Source of the DNA: Nematostella vectensis
Taxonomy: Eukaryota; Cnidaria; Anthozoa; Actiniaria; Edwardsiidae
Assembly (NCBI RefSeq): GCF_932526225.1
Contig: NC_064036.1
Coordinates: 19,614,953-19,678,952, forward strand
Direction: 5' to 3'
Length of the DNA stretch: 64,000 bases
Made by a program: the position numbers and the translations under genes. Under the pieces are notes generated by a model. It searched no databases. It saw nothing but the letters and a program-made list of their open reading frames with translations, and was not told where the DNA came from. Of the stretch, positions 37,576 to 47,665 are shown piece by piece (positions within the stretch are counted from its first letter, which is position 1; each line of letters starts with the position of its first letter).

Positions 37576-37899
37576 ACTTTAACCGTCATCAACCAACATC
37601 AAAAACACCAACAGCAATATCTTCATGGTCATCGTCATCATCACCGCAACCACCACCATTACCTCCATTATACCTCAAAACCACCATCATCTTAGCCGTG
37701 ACATCGAGCACAACCATAAACAGCAGAGCATCAACCATAAACAGCAGAGCATCAACCATAAACAACAGAGCATCAATCATAACTATCTTCACAATGACTA
37801 TCATTCATTTTTTCGAGACATGTAATTACTTAGAGACTTCATCATTTCTTAGAGACATGTCATTTCTTAGAGACTATATCCTGTTCTTGATTACTCACA

Positions 37900-38880
37900 C
37901 TTTTCTGTAGTCATGGCAACAATCTCCGATCTGCAGGCAAATGCTATCGCAGTAACACAACGTTTCAATCTGGAATCTCTCGCTATGTACCTCACATCGA
38001 CCTAGACACGTCAGCGAGGGGATTTCGAAGAAGCAGTTGCCAAACATATAGAGTGTCTGATTTCTCAAGTCTTCACTACTGACAGATGTGTTTCCTTAAA
38101 CAGGGACAAAGACACCACAGGTATCAGTAAGGCACTCTGCCACCTTAATGTACGTCAATGCTTCCATTTAGATGGTTACTACGTTAAAAAAAGAAAACAC
38201 CCAAAACCAAACTGAACCCTTGAATAAGTAAACTTATCAAAGCTATCAACATGCCCATTTTATCGTTCTAGATTTAATCATCCAATATAATACAATAATC
38301 TATCTTGTAATTTGAAATAGTAACGTTTTTAGAATATTCGTTCATCTCCCTGCTTGCTAGTTGATTTCATGGTTTCTCTGTTTACTAAACAAAGGCATAA
38401 AAGAGAGTACTAAAAAAAGACTGGGACTAACAAAAGATAGATAGATAATAGATTAGCTTGCGAGACGGCTCTCCTGTGTGTTTTTGTTGTTCAGGATCCC
38501 GTGGCGCAAACAATCAAGAATGGGGGGAGGGGGAAAGGGAGGAGAGAAGAAAGTAGAGCCGGCAGGAAAGACCGGTCTTGAGTCATGCAATCCTCCGACA
38601 CGGTTGGACGACTTGGGTGACTTTACTTTGACAATTAGCTGTCAAATCTAGCCAATAGCAGACACAGAACATAGAAATAAAGGTTTCTGTGGTATGAAAA
38701 TTCTCCAGGCACTTGAGGAGAATTCGACTACGACAAAAATAGATTGCGCCGGCCTGTACCTACCGTAAAATGTAAACAGAGTTTCAAAGTCATGTTTGGG
38801 GTTACAGGTAAAGCGCAGGTAGCTTCAACAGAAAATATTTGATTACCGTCTAAACGAGACGGGAGCCGCGGGACTTTTGC
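37900..38880. other. no gene recognised
   Basis: Mixed unique sequence with no ORF of note, a short GATA run near 38440 and a purine-rich stretch near 38520. It may include the promoter of the GPCR (minus strand), but nothing specific is visible. Confidence 0.5.
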
Positions 38881-38924
38881 AAATTTATGCGAAGAAATAG
38901 GATCCGATTGAAAGTTACAAAATC

Positions 38925-39035
38925 TGCAGACTTATCAAGCCATAGATGCAACACATGTTCAAGGAGCAGACTTATCAAGCCATACATGCAACACATGTGC
39001 AGACTTATCAAGCCATACATGCAACACAAGTGCAA
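38925..39035. repeat. three copies of a ~33-bp repeat
   Basis: GCAGACTTATCAAGCCATAC plus ATGCAACACATGT occurs three times, the first separated from the second by a few bases. Confidence 0.85.
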
Positions 39036-39130
39036 GGAAATAAGGAATCTCCACAGATTGCACAATTTTGTTAGTTATACTCTAGCGGAGGCCAGTTTAA
39101 AAGATTTGCAAACTCTTCGAACGATCGTTT

Positions 39131-39267
39131 GTTCCACATCATCCTCGGGGACCCAGGGCGTCGCGGAGATCGGGCACACAGGGAGCGCGGCGCGAGAAAG
39201 AAACAGTCTCGCGCGCTTCCTGTGTGCCCGATCTCCGCGACGCCATGGGTCGAGGATGGTTCCACAT
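39131..39267. mobile_element. 119-bp foldback element with 9-bp target duplication (MULE-like)
   Basis: GTTCCACAT at 39131-39139 and 39259-39267 flanks an insert of 119 bp beginning CATCCTCG and ending CGAGGATG. The arms pair over about 50 bp, including a perfect GGCGTCGCGGAGATCGGGCA block. A 9-bp duplication with long GC-rich arms fits Mutator-like elements; the superfamily is inferred. Confidence 0.85.
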
Positions 39268-39737
39268 CCAAGTCCGCTTCAACGCTAGAAGTTTCGTTGT
39301 AGTCGCAAGTACGTTATTTCCCTGTAAACGTTTATCGATTGCAAGCTTTTGCACTTTATAACGAATTCCGAATCTTTTATCCTTGATATTACTTCTGTTA
39401 TAGCGTCGTTTAAGCATTTGGCGGTCAATATTTCTTTTTGTCTGCTGTATTCACACATTTCTGACAAGGTGATGACAGAACATCGCAACCAGCCAATCAG
39501 CGATCTCCGTTCCCCAGCGAACGGGAAGCACGACTCAAGACTTTCCCGCCGGCTTTCCTTTCTTCCTTGATTTTTTGGTTGCCACAGGAATCCCGACATC
39601 TCCAAAACAAGAATTTCCAAATAAACCCATTGGAGAGCCGGCTAGCAGGCTACAATAGATTGGTACCTCTATTTTAATTTAAAGCAGCAGTAAGAGTTAT
39701 ATGTACCTCGATAGCACTTTGAGTGGATCGGCGGCAG

Positions 39738-40775
39738 CAGATTAAGCAATGATCGATCCAATGGTAGACTTGGTGGTGGTGGTGCTACTGGAGGTGGTGG
39801 TGGTGCTACTGGGGGTGGTGGTGGTGCTACTGGGGGTCATGGTGGTGCTACTGGGGGTGGTGGTGGTGCTACTGGGGGTGGTGGTGGTGCTACTGGGGGT
39901 GGTGGTGGTGCTACTGGGGGTGGTGGTGCTACTGGGGGTGGTGGTGGTGCTACTGGGGATGGTGGTGGTGCTACTGGGGGTGGTGGTGGTGCTACTGGGG
40001 ATGGTGGTGGTGCTACTGGGGGTGGCGGCGGTGCTACTGGGGGTGGTGGCGGTGCTACTGGAGGTGGTGGTGGTGCTACTGGGGGTGGTGGTGGTGCTAC
40101 TGGGGGTGGTGGTGGTGCTACTGGGGGTGGTGGTGGTGCTACTGGGGATGGTGGTGGTGCTACTGGGGGTGGCGGCGGTGGTACTGGGGGTAGGGGTGGT
40201 GCTACTGGGGGTGGTGGTGGTGCTACTGGGCGTGGTGGTGGTGCTACTGGGGGTGGTGGTGGTGCTACTGGAGGTGGTGGTGGTGCTACTGGGGATGGTG
40301 GTGGTGCTACTGGGGGTGGTGGTGGTGCTACTGGGGGTGGTGGTGCTACTGGGGGTGGTGGTGGTGCTACTGGGGATGGTGGTGGTGCTACTGGGGGTGG
40401 TGGTGCTACTGGGGGTGGTGTTGGTGCTACTGGGGGTGGTGGTGGTGTTACTGGGGGTGGCGGTGGAGCTACTGGGGGTGGTGGTGGTGCTACTGGGGGT
40501 GGTGGTGGTGCTACTGGTGGTGGTGCTACTGAGGGTGGTGGTGGTGCTACTGGGGTTGGTGGTGGTGCTACTGGGGGTGGTGGTGGTGCTACTGGGGATA
40601 GTGGTGGTGCTACTGGGGGTGGTGGTGGTGCTACTGGTGGTGGTGGTGCTACTGGGGATGGTGGTGGTGCTACTGGGGGTGGTGTTGGTGCTACTGGGGG
40701 TGGTGGTGGTGCTACTGGGGGTGGTGGTGGTGTTACTGGGGGTGGCGGTGGAGCTACTGGGGGTGGTGGCGGTCC
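39738..40775. repeat. 21-bp G-rich minisatellite, copy 1
   Basis: About 48 units of GGGGGTGGTGGTGGTGCTAC plus T, with some units shortened by one or two triplets. The 5' flank AGCAGATTAAGCAATGATCG is shared with copy 2 at 55.7 kb. The unit has no stop in any plus-strand frame. In the Gly-rich frame the array runs into GSGGCGEGGTENVVSGDAES and ends at TGA (40859-40861), so a Gly-rich exon is conceivable, but no splice sites or start were established. Confidence 0.92.
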
Positions 40776-41278
40776 AGGGTCTGGCGGATGTGGCGAAGGC
40801 GGTACCGAAAACGTTGTCAGTGGTGATGCTGAGTCAGTAGAAGCAAAGGGCGGCGATGGTTGAGGCGGTGCGGTGTCCTGCTGTTCAGGCCACGGAGCTA
40901 AGCTCCTTTCAACACGAAAGATTAAGCCATTTTTTCCTGGTTCAAAACAAACAAAAAATATTACAATTTCTTCATCCCTGAAAGATTAGGTGATGCAATA
41001 AGTTTCAATTATTAAACATTGTGCTCACTACGTTGATTCTGATTGGCTAAGGGCGCGTTTTATTTTGAGAATCACGCAATCTGAGGTTCTTCAACGATCA
41101 GTCAGCGGATTAGTGATTCTACGCGCGCAAGGCATCTTTGGCTCTTGAAACATTTGAACGGTACTGTGTAACCTTAGTGTTCTTGACAAGCCCGAGCCCT
41201 CTCTTAACCTAAGTTCTTATATGTTGAATGTATTCAAGCGTAGTTAAACCGAGTCTGCTCCAAATAACAATCGACCGG

Positions 41279-41432
41279 CCCCTTGGGTTAGGGGCTCCCC
41301 CGCCTGGTCTATGGGGTTAGTGGCTCCCCCGCCTGGTCTATGGGGTTAGGGGCTCCCCCGCCTGGTCTATGGGGTTAGGGGCTCCCCCGCCTGGTCTATG
41401 GGGTTAGGGGCTCCCCGCCTGGTCTATGGGGT
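41279..41432. repeat. 29-bp repeat, five copies
   Basis: GGGGTTAGGGGCTCCCCCGC plus CTGGTCTAT, the first copy slightly diverged. It lies at the 5' side of the DIRS-type element and could belong to its terminus. Confidence 0.85.
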
Positions 41433-41483
41433 CCCTGCTTTTTCATACCACGCCCCTAGAGTCTGGAATTCGGTTCGGGTAGC

Positions 41484-42590
41484 TTGATTTCGCTCGCTGT
41501 TGTGTCTATTTTTGACGGTAAAAATAGGGAAATCCCTTCCTTCGACAATAAGGCCGCAGGGGGGACCGTGGAGGTGTCGGAGGCGGTCCTAAAAGCTATT
41601 CAGGCGAAAGCTCGGGCCACGATAGCAGCACAAACACTGGAAAAAGTCAACGTACTATATACCCAACAGAGTGCAGCTTGCAGTATCTCCGTTCCATTTA
41701 CCTGTAACCAGGCTCGGGAAGGTAGGTACTCAGTACCTACATTCTTAAATACCTTTTCTTTGTCTATGGCTCCGCGTGTATTGCCGTCCTCTCACACTCG
41801 GCCGACATATCAACATCCGCTACGCCTGGCGCGACCGGTCCATTTACCCCTCACAGCTTACCCTTGTCCACGGTTCTTCTCTCACACTCGCTCGTGCAGC
41901 CATTCGTGGTGGGTCCGGGCTACCCCCTTTGTGAGCCGGATTGTAGGGGGAAAGTTTGTTGACCTCGCCGAATTACTCCCGGCAAACATGGCTCCGATGT
42001 CGGAGGATGAGGCGCCAAGGCTGCTTCTTTCGGGCCACTTTATCCTGGCCGACACCCAAACGAAGAGAGAAAAAGCCAAAATAGACGAAATTGTGACTTG
42101 GACAGAAGCTTTTACAATATACACGGCCGTGATCTGCCCATGCGCCGCATAGATGGAGAGATCGTACGCACTACAAGCTGCTAATCCTGCGCACTTGTCG
42201 CCAGTTTGAAGGCCTGGCTTGGCTGAATTACGAGAAAGCTCTCAGGAAAAACGCTTCCGCCCTCCGGATTAACGACTGGTCCAATATCGACACCCAACTA
42301 TACTCCTTTCACACCGCGGGATCGGGTATTCGAAGCCTAGCGAGGGAGTCCCAGCCTGTCCCCATCTGTCTCTCATGGAACCGCGGCGCGTGTTCGTCCC
42401 CCGTCTACCCATGCCGCTACCGCCAAGTGCGCGAGCCCACACCGCTAGAGAAAATGTCTCAGTCGCTACCCTACCCCCGGCCCCGATGGCAAAGTTCTGG
42501 AAGCGCAGAGAACTATGCCTTATTAGGATCATGTCGCGTAGACGGTCTGCAGGCCAAATTCATATGAATAGCATGTATTGTACGTAGAGA
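41484..42590 (+). pseudogene. DIRS gag-like ORF1 remnant
   Basis: A 222-codon frame (41484-42152) contains FVDLAELLPANMAP and LLLSGHFILADTQTKREKAK, then breaks. The similarity pattern resumes across other frames with WSNIDTQLYSFHTAGSG (about 42280) and a Cys-knuckle-like PVPICLSWNRGACSSPVYPC (about 42360). This order is familiar from DIRS ORF1 proteins with a nucleic-acid-binding knuckle. Frameshifts and stops make it non-functional. Confidence 0.7.
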
Positions 42591-42779
42591 TATGTTCACA
42601 TGTTCCTTGCCGGCCTATCGGTGGCATGGTAATAAAGTAGGTGTGTCGTCTGTTCTGGCCCTCATGCCTCACCTACCACATCTACCCCCTTTTACCTCCA
42701 TCCCCCCGCCAATTTTGCCTTGCTAGCGGCGTGTGCGAGTGCAATCCCACCCACCTCCCCCACTTCCCCCATCGTGACC

Positions 42780-43385
42780 GCGATCTCGTCTGGCCAGCGG
42801 GCAGGGCTAGGGTAGTAGACCGGGCAGCCTTACCGCTTATGTTCGGGTTCGTATTTCGAGGGGGCTCAGGGTATTGCATCCTTGTGCCAGGCGGTCATAC
42901 CCTTAGTATTCGCAGTCGTATTCCGATAGGGGTCCAGGGTCGTGCTACCTAGTCCCAAGGGTGTAGAACGGACGGTCTTACCCCTTGTACTCAAATTCGA
43001 GTTTCGATAAAGGCCCAGCGTCGTGCAACCCATTCCCAGGGTAGTAGAACGAGCGGTTGTACCCTTACAGTCGCTGCCGTATTTCATTAAGGGCTCAGGG
43101 TCGTGCAACCTAGTCCAAGGCTAGTAGTAGAACGAGCGGTCGTCTCCTTAAGAGTCGATGTCGTATTCGGCTAGGGGCTAAGGATCGGGCGACCTAGTCC
43201 CAGCCTAGAAGACCGCGGGTTTTATCCTAAGTATTCGCAGTCGGAGTCCATAGGGGCTCAGGGTCGTTCAACGTAGCCCCTGGAGAGTAGACCAGGTGGT
43301 CTTGCCCTTGGTTCTCGCAGTCGCATTCCGTCAGGAGTTCAGGGTCGGGCGCTCTAGTTCCAGCCTAGTAACGCGGTTATACCAG
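42780..43385. repeat. internal ~85-bp degenerate tandem repeat of the DIRS element
   Basis: About seven diverged units carrying GGGCTCAGGGTCGTGCAACC, then CTAGTCC, a TAGTAGAACG core and TATTCGCAGTCGTATTCC. It sits between the ORF1 remnant and the RT. Confidence 0.75.
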
Positions 43386-43499
43386 GGGGCCTCTAGCTCG
43401 CATTTGATCGCTCTTTCTTACCGTTTCCTTTTCTGAGTTACTGCTTATATGTGACTGTTTCTTTCAGCTCTATTGCCGCCTTAAGTCTTCTCACGCCAT

Positions 43500-45900
43500 T
43501 ATAAGTCAACAGTTTTATGAGCGAGCTGACCGTGCACCCAGAGCAGCAGCGAGTCACCTACGTGATCAACGGCATCCGCTAAGGCTTTAGCTGGGATTCG
43601 ATGTTACTAGTTCTCTTTGTTTCGCTAAGCGTAACAAGCCGACGGCAGTTCAGCACGCTCAGGCTATAAAAGCATATCTGGCCAACGAGGTAGCCCTGCG
43701 AAGGGTGGCAGGCCCCTAGTAAATCTGGGGTCATCCCAAAATCGGAGCCGCCCGGTAAATGGCGCTTGGTTGTAGTTTTGTCTGCAACCTATCGGGGCTA
43801 GCGTTAGCGATGGCATCAACGGCGACGAGTTCTCTCTAGATTATATCAGGGCATATGATATAATATATATGTATATGATATAATTCCCATGGTAGAGCCG
43901 CTCGGTCAAAACTCGATGTACAGTCCGCATATCGTAATGTGCCGGTACACCCCAGCGATCGGCACCTACTCGGTATGAAATAGAGAGACCTCTTTATGGG
44001 GACCTTGTATTACCCATCGGCCTGCGGTCTTCAACTGCATTGCGTCCATGGTTGAGTTACCCTGGGTACCAGAGGCTCGAGCTTCACTCGTTTACTCTCA
44101 CGTCGGTCTCGACTACGAGGAGCGAAGCAACGAGCCTCTGGCGGCATGGCCTAGGTTTCTCAGTTCCGTTAGTGCAGAATTTGGACTACGGAGTTGATTA
44201 GGCTCGATTTCCAGCTCGTCTCTGTGAGCCCGCAGTACGTGCTCCCATCAACGGCTGGATCACTGGTCTGACCGTTTGTCTCGAGATCAAAATTTCAGCC
44301 AATAAGGAAAGAGCCTGGTTGGTTTTCATGGGGAAAACCGCTAACCATTAGCAAGGCTAATAAACCAAGTAAACCGCTTGTCGCCTTGAACACGACGGGC
44401 TAGAAGAATCTGTGTTATAAACCCTTCCGATATAGAGTCTCTTATATTCCCTGTCAATGGCTTTGAATTATCTTTTACATGGAAAGTATGTGCTCATCCT
44501 ACAGGCTTCGGAAATTTGCTCGGGTTAAAAATAAGAGCTTGCATCGCGATGTTTACAAAAACTCCTGGTCAACGACGCGACGGCAGAACGATAACAATGA
44601 GAACGATCGAAATTTTGTGCGGATCAGCGAGTAAATCACACTTCCCGGCCTCGGTAGGATGGGAAAAATGCTTGAGAGTTTGGCAAAATCCTTATTTATT
44701 ACTTGAAAATTTTCGGAGCTTGTAGAGGCAAATCAAACTAGGTCGTTTTGACGCGCCAGTGTGTGATCGCTGATATCCGTTGGCACTCTTCTCTTACTTT
44801 GTACATTTGAGCGAGCTCGGCGCCGGGCTGTGAAACGCTGATTTTGCACAAAGTCTATTGTGTATTATTCTGCCTTTTCAGGAATAAATGCAAATAAGTT
44901 GCATAAAAGCGGAAGTGACGTCACGGACAAGCGAGTTTGACCATTGATCCAGCCGTTAGTGGGGCCGATGTGAGGCCTAGGCGACGGCTGGAAATAGAGC
45001 CTAGGAGTTGATTGGCTGGTTGGTTAACGTCCTCCTACGGTGCTTTGTGATTTGTCAATTAATAATACGTGACCTTGTAATTCGCAACCCCAGTATTTTT
45101 CTCTCAACCCCAGTATAACTAAACTAAAGGAAATACATAGCTAATTCTCTTTCAGAAACCCTCAAATTGCAATTATATTATACAGAATATTTAAAGAAGA
45201 AACAGAATGAGGTCATGGTTGGATAATTCTAAAGGGAAAGGCGTCGTAATTACAAATTACAGTTTTTGAGAAATACAAAACCACAAGCGACGGTGCGTGA
45301 CTCAGAACTGAAAAACCTAGACCGTGCGTCCAGAGGCTTGTAACTTTGCTCCTCATCGCCAAGACAAGCGTGACAGTAAACGAGTGAAGCTTGAGCCTCT
45401 TGTACCCAGTGTATGGTTGAGTTAATCCTAGATAACAATTACAATGTAGACCATATAGTCCACTATCTAGAACATTCTATCATGTGCTGATATGTGCCGA
45501 GTATATGTCCACTTCTCTACGCGTGTCCCCCCTTGGCCTTCCCCTTAGCCCCGATAAGTGCGAAGGCCCTTCCACGAATCTCGAGGTGCTAAGGAATCGA
45601 GATCGACTCGATCACCCGGATTGCACGTTTACAGCTCCCTAAGCTGGAGAAACTAAGAGCCCTGGTAGATATGGTCCACTCGTAGCTGGTATTTGAGTCG
45701 GGATCTCGTGTCCCTTATCGGGCATCTACACCACGCAGTGGTGGTGGTTTTGCCGGGAAGGTCTTACATCCGTCGTGTGATCGACTTGCTATATTGCTTT
45801 CGGCACATGTCGCACCCTATACGCTTAAAGGCTGAGTTTCGAGCCGACTTAGAGCGGTGGTGCTATTTTGTTCGGTCCTTGAACGGGGTGAGTCTCTAAC
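43500..45900 (+). pseudogene. DIRS reverse transcriptase remnant, interrupted
   Basis: Frames between stops read RVTYVINGIR and KPTAVQHAQAIKAYLANEVA (about 43550-43700), then a run matching the N-terminal RT region (SVSDGIN, about 43800). After the inserted element come MVELILDNNYNVDHIVHYLE (joined across the target duplication), APDKCEGPSTNLEVL and SLIGHLHHAVVVVLPGRSYI (about 45710), the typical DIRS RT/RNase H linker. The catalytic YLDD box reads YLEH, so the active site is lost. Confidence 0.85.
44048..45424. mobile_element. 1.35-kb MULE-like element inserted in the DIRS RT
   Basis: ATGGTTGAGTTA at 44048-44059 and 45413-45424 flanks an insert (44060-45412) with inverted ends CCCTGGGTACCAGAGGCTC and GAGCCTCTTGTACCCAGTGT. 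Further inward the two ends match over about 110 bp (CGAGCTTCACTCGTTTACTC). If the element includes the terminal TA, the duplication is the 9-bp TGGTTGAGT. Removing one copy restores the RT frame. No transposase was found inside. Confidence 0.85.
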
Positions 45901-45906
45901 TCTACT

Positions 45907-46300
45907 ATGTACGTTGGCCTCTCATACGGTGGAAGTCATATTAGACACCTCGGGGGCTTTGTGGCACGGCGCCTTCCATCTGTCAGCTTGGTTCAATGGG
46001 CGGTGGCCCAACAGAACCAGTCCATAGCGTATAAGAAACTTTGTCCTCATTGTCTTGGCGGCGTGGGTCTGGGGGGATCGGTGGCGGAGATAACACGTGC
46101 TGTTCCGTTTTGATAATGAGTCGGTAGTAGCGATCCTAAACTCTAGGACGTTAAAAGTGGCATCCATCATAAAGTTAGTACGAAGCCTGTTATGTCGGCG
46201 GCGCGCTTTGGCTTCTCGTTTTCTGGGAAGCATGTACCCGGTGTCGATAATCCCATTGCTGATGCCCTGATGCATCTCGTTTCAAATGGCAGGATTTCTT
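45907..46300 (+). pseudogene. DIRS RNase H remnant
   Basis: Split frames give VQWAVAQQNQSIAYKKL (about 45990) and RFGFSFSGKHVPGVDNPIAD (about 46205). These match the end of the DIRS RNase H domain, where the latter carries the HVPG.DN.IADALSR signature. Stops and frame changes are present. Confidence 0.8.
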
Positions 46301-46369
46301 CCCACTGGCTCCCTGGGCTCATCCTTTGCCCACCCCCGTACCTCAGGGGTGCTGGAAGCTCTCAGCTCT

Positions 46370-47210
46370 CGCTAGCGGACAGATTCATGGCTTTCCAGAC
46401 CTTCTGGCTAATTGCCTGCGACTCGAAAGAGTGGTTCGAGGCATTAAACGGGTACAGGGAACCACTTCCAATCACAGATAGAATCTTGGGCCTCATCGAA
46501 AGCCACATCGACCCGAAGAGTTTCCATCACATGATGTTCTTGGCGGCCTGCTGCCTGGAATATTTCGGTTTTCTTCGATCGGTGGAGTTCACGGTGGTTA
46601 ACCTGGCAGCGTTCTGACAGGAAACTCACCTGACTGTTAAGGACATCACAGTCGATTCTTCTTCAGAACCGTCATGTCTTAGAGTTAACATCAAGGCATC
46701 CAAGATAGATCCATTCCGGGAGGGAACATTTAATTTTATTGGCCAAACGAAGCCTCTTCTCTGTCCCTTGGGAGTTATTTTGTCCTATCTAGCGGCCAGG
46801 GTCGGTTCCTCGGGCCCCTTGTCTTGTTACAGTCAGGGCAGCCGTTAACGCGTGCATTACTTACCAAATAGCTCAGAAAGATTTTGCTCGCCAATGGGGT
46901 TTCTAGGTAACTTTTCCAGTCACAGCTTTCGCATTGGTGCTACATTTGCCGAAATGGAATGCCCGATCATTTAATCCAAACACTAAGTCGTTGGCAAAGC
47001 GATGCATTCAGGGGCTACATCCACACCCCGGTCGAGGTTTTTGTGACGGCTTGGTCAGGTTGGGGTTGGAGGTCCCATGGACCCGTTCCACAGTCCCTCC
47101 ATTTCGAGCTCGTTCCCTGGCGGAGAGCTGTGGCCCGGTTGGCATGGTTCCTCGGGTAGCGCGAGATCGGGCGACCTCCGCGCTACGGTATTTACCCCAA
47201 ACTTATGAGA
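46370..47210 (+). pseudogene. DIRS tyrosine recombinase remnant
   Basis: EPLPITDRILGLIESHID and HMMFLAACCLEYFGFLRSVE (about 46465-46585) carry the first catalytic Arg (FGFLR). CPLGVILSYLAARVGSSGPL (about 46765) is the middle region. HSFRIGA (about 46925) holds the H-x-x-R box, and IQTLSRWQSDAFRGYIHTP (about 46975-47030) contains the final Trp and nucleophilic Tyr. Several frameshifts separate them. Such recombinases insert the DIRS circle intermediate. Confidence 0.85.
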
Positions 47211-47336
47211 CGATGAGTATAATTAGGTTCTATATAAAACTATATTATATGATGTGAAGCAAAGTAAACTTATCAGACGATGAGTATAATTAGGTTCTAT
47301 ATAAAACTATATTATATGATGTGAAGCAAAGTAAAC
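47206..47336. repeat. 67-bp direct duplication at DIRS 3' side
   Basis: CGATGAGTATAATTAGGTTC through GAAGCAAAGTAAAC occurs twice in a row (from 47211 and 47278), nearly identical. Confidence 0.9.
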
Positions 47337-47415
47337 AAGCGACACAGAAAGCTCTGCGCAGGAGGGTAGAGAATTAGTGGCCTTTGTGCAAAGCAGGAAT
47401 AAATTTTGTATTCGA

Positions 47416-47568
47416 AAAAGTGTATTTTACTGAATAAATGTTTAATAAAACAATTATTGAATTCGGTTAAAGTGATATCCAGAATAAACAATGTCTCGAC
47501 ATTGATTATACCAGATATCCCTAAAACCTCATCTAATAATTGTTTAGTACACTTTTTTGAATATATGC
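47416..47568. mobile_element. small foldback sequence
   Basis: GAAAAAGTGTATTTTACTG ... AATAAACAATGTC is imperfectly inverted in GACATTGATTATACC ... TAGTACACTTTTTTGAATA. A MITE-like hairpin of about 150 bp. Confidence 0.5.
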
Positions 47569-47665
47569 CAAATAAAACCGCCGTCTGTGATGTCACAAAG
47601 AAAATTAATTTAGGCACAAGTCAACAGAGATTTCAATGTCCCAAAAACTTGTTTCATCAGCCGCA

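Larger units (their letters stand above)
41433..47210 (+). mobile_element. decayed DIRS-family (tyrosine-recombinase) retrotransposon
   Basis: The order gag-like, RT, RNase H, tyrosine recombinase on one strand is that of DIRS-type elements, which integrate through a tyrosine recombinase and leave no target duplication. All parts contain stops or frame changes, so it is inactive. The RT part is split by a 1.35-kb MULE-like insertion (44060-45412). Outer boundaries were set from the coding remnants and flanking repeats; the inverted terminal repeats were not resolved. Confidence 0.85.

Noticed and set aside
37196..37592. Pro/Ser-rich and Met/Val-rich frames
   Set aside because: Both are readings of a (CAC)/(CAT) triplet repeat.
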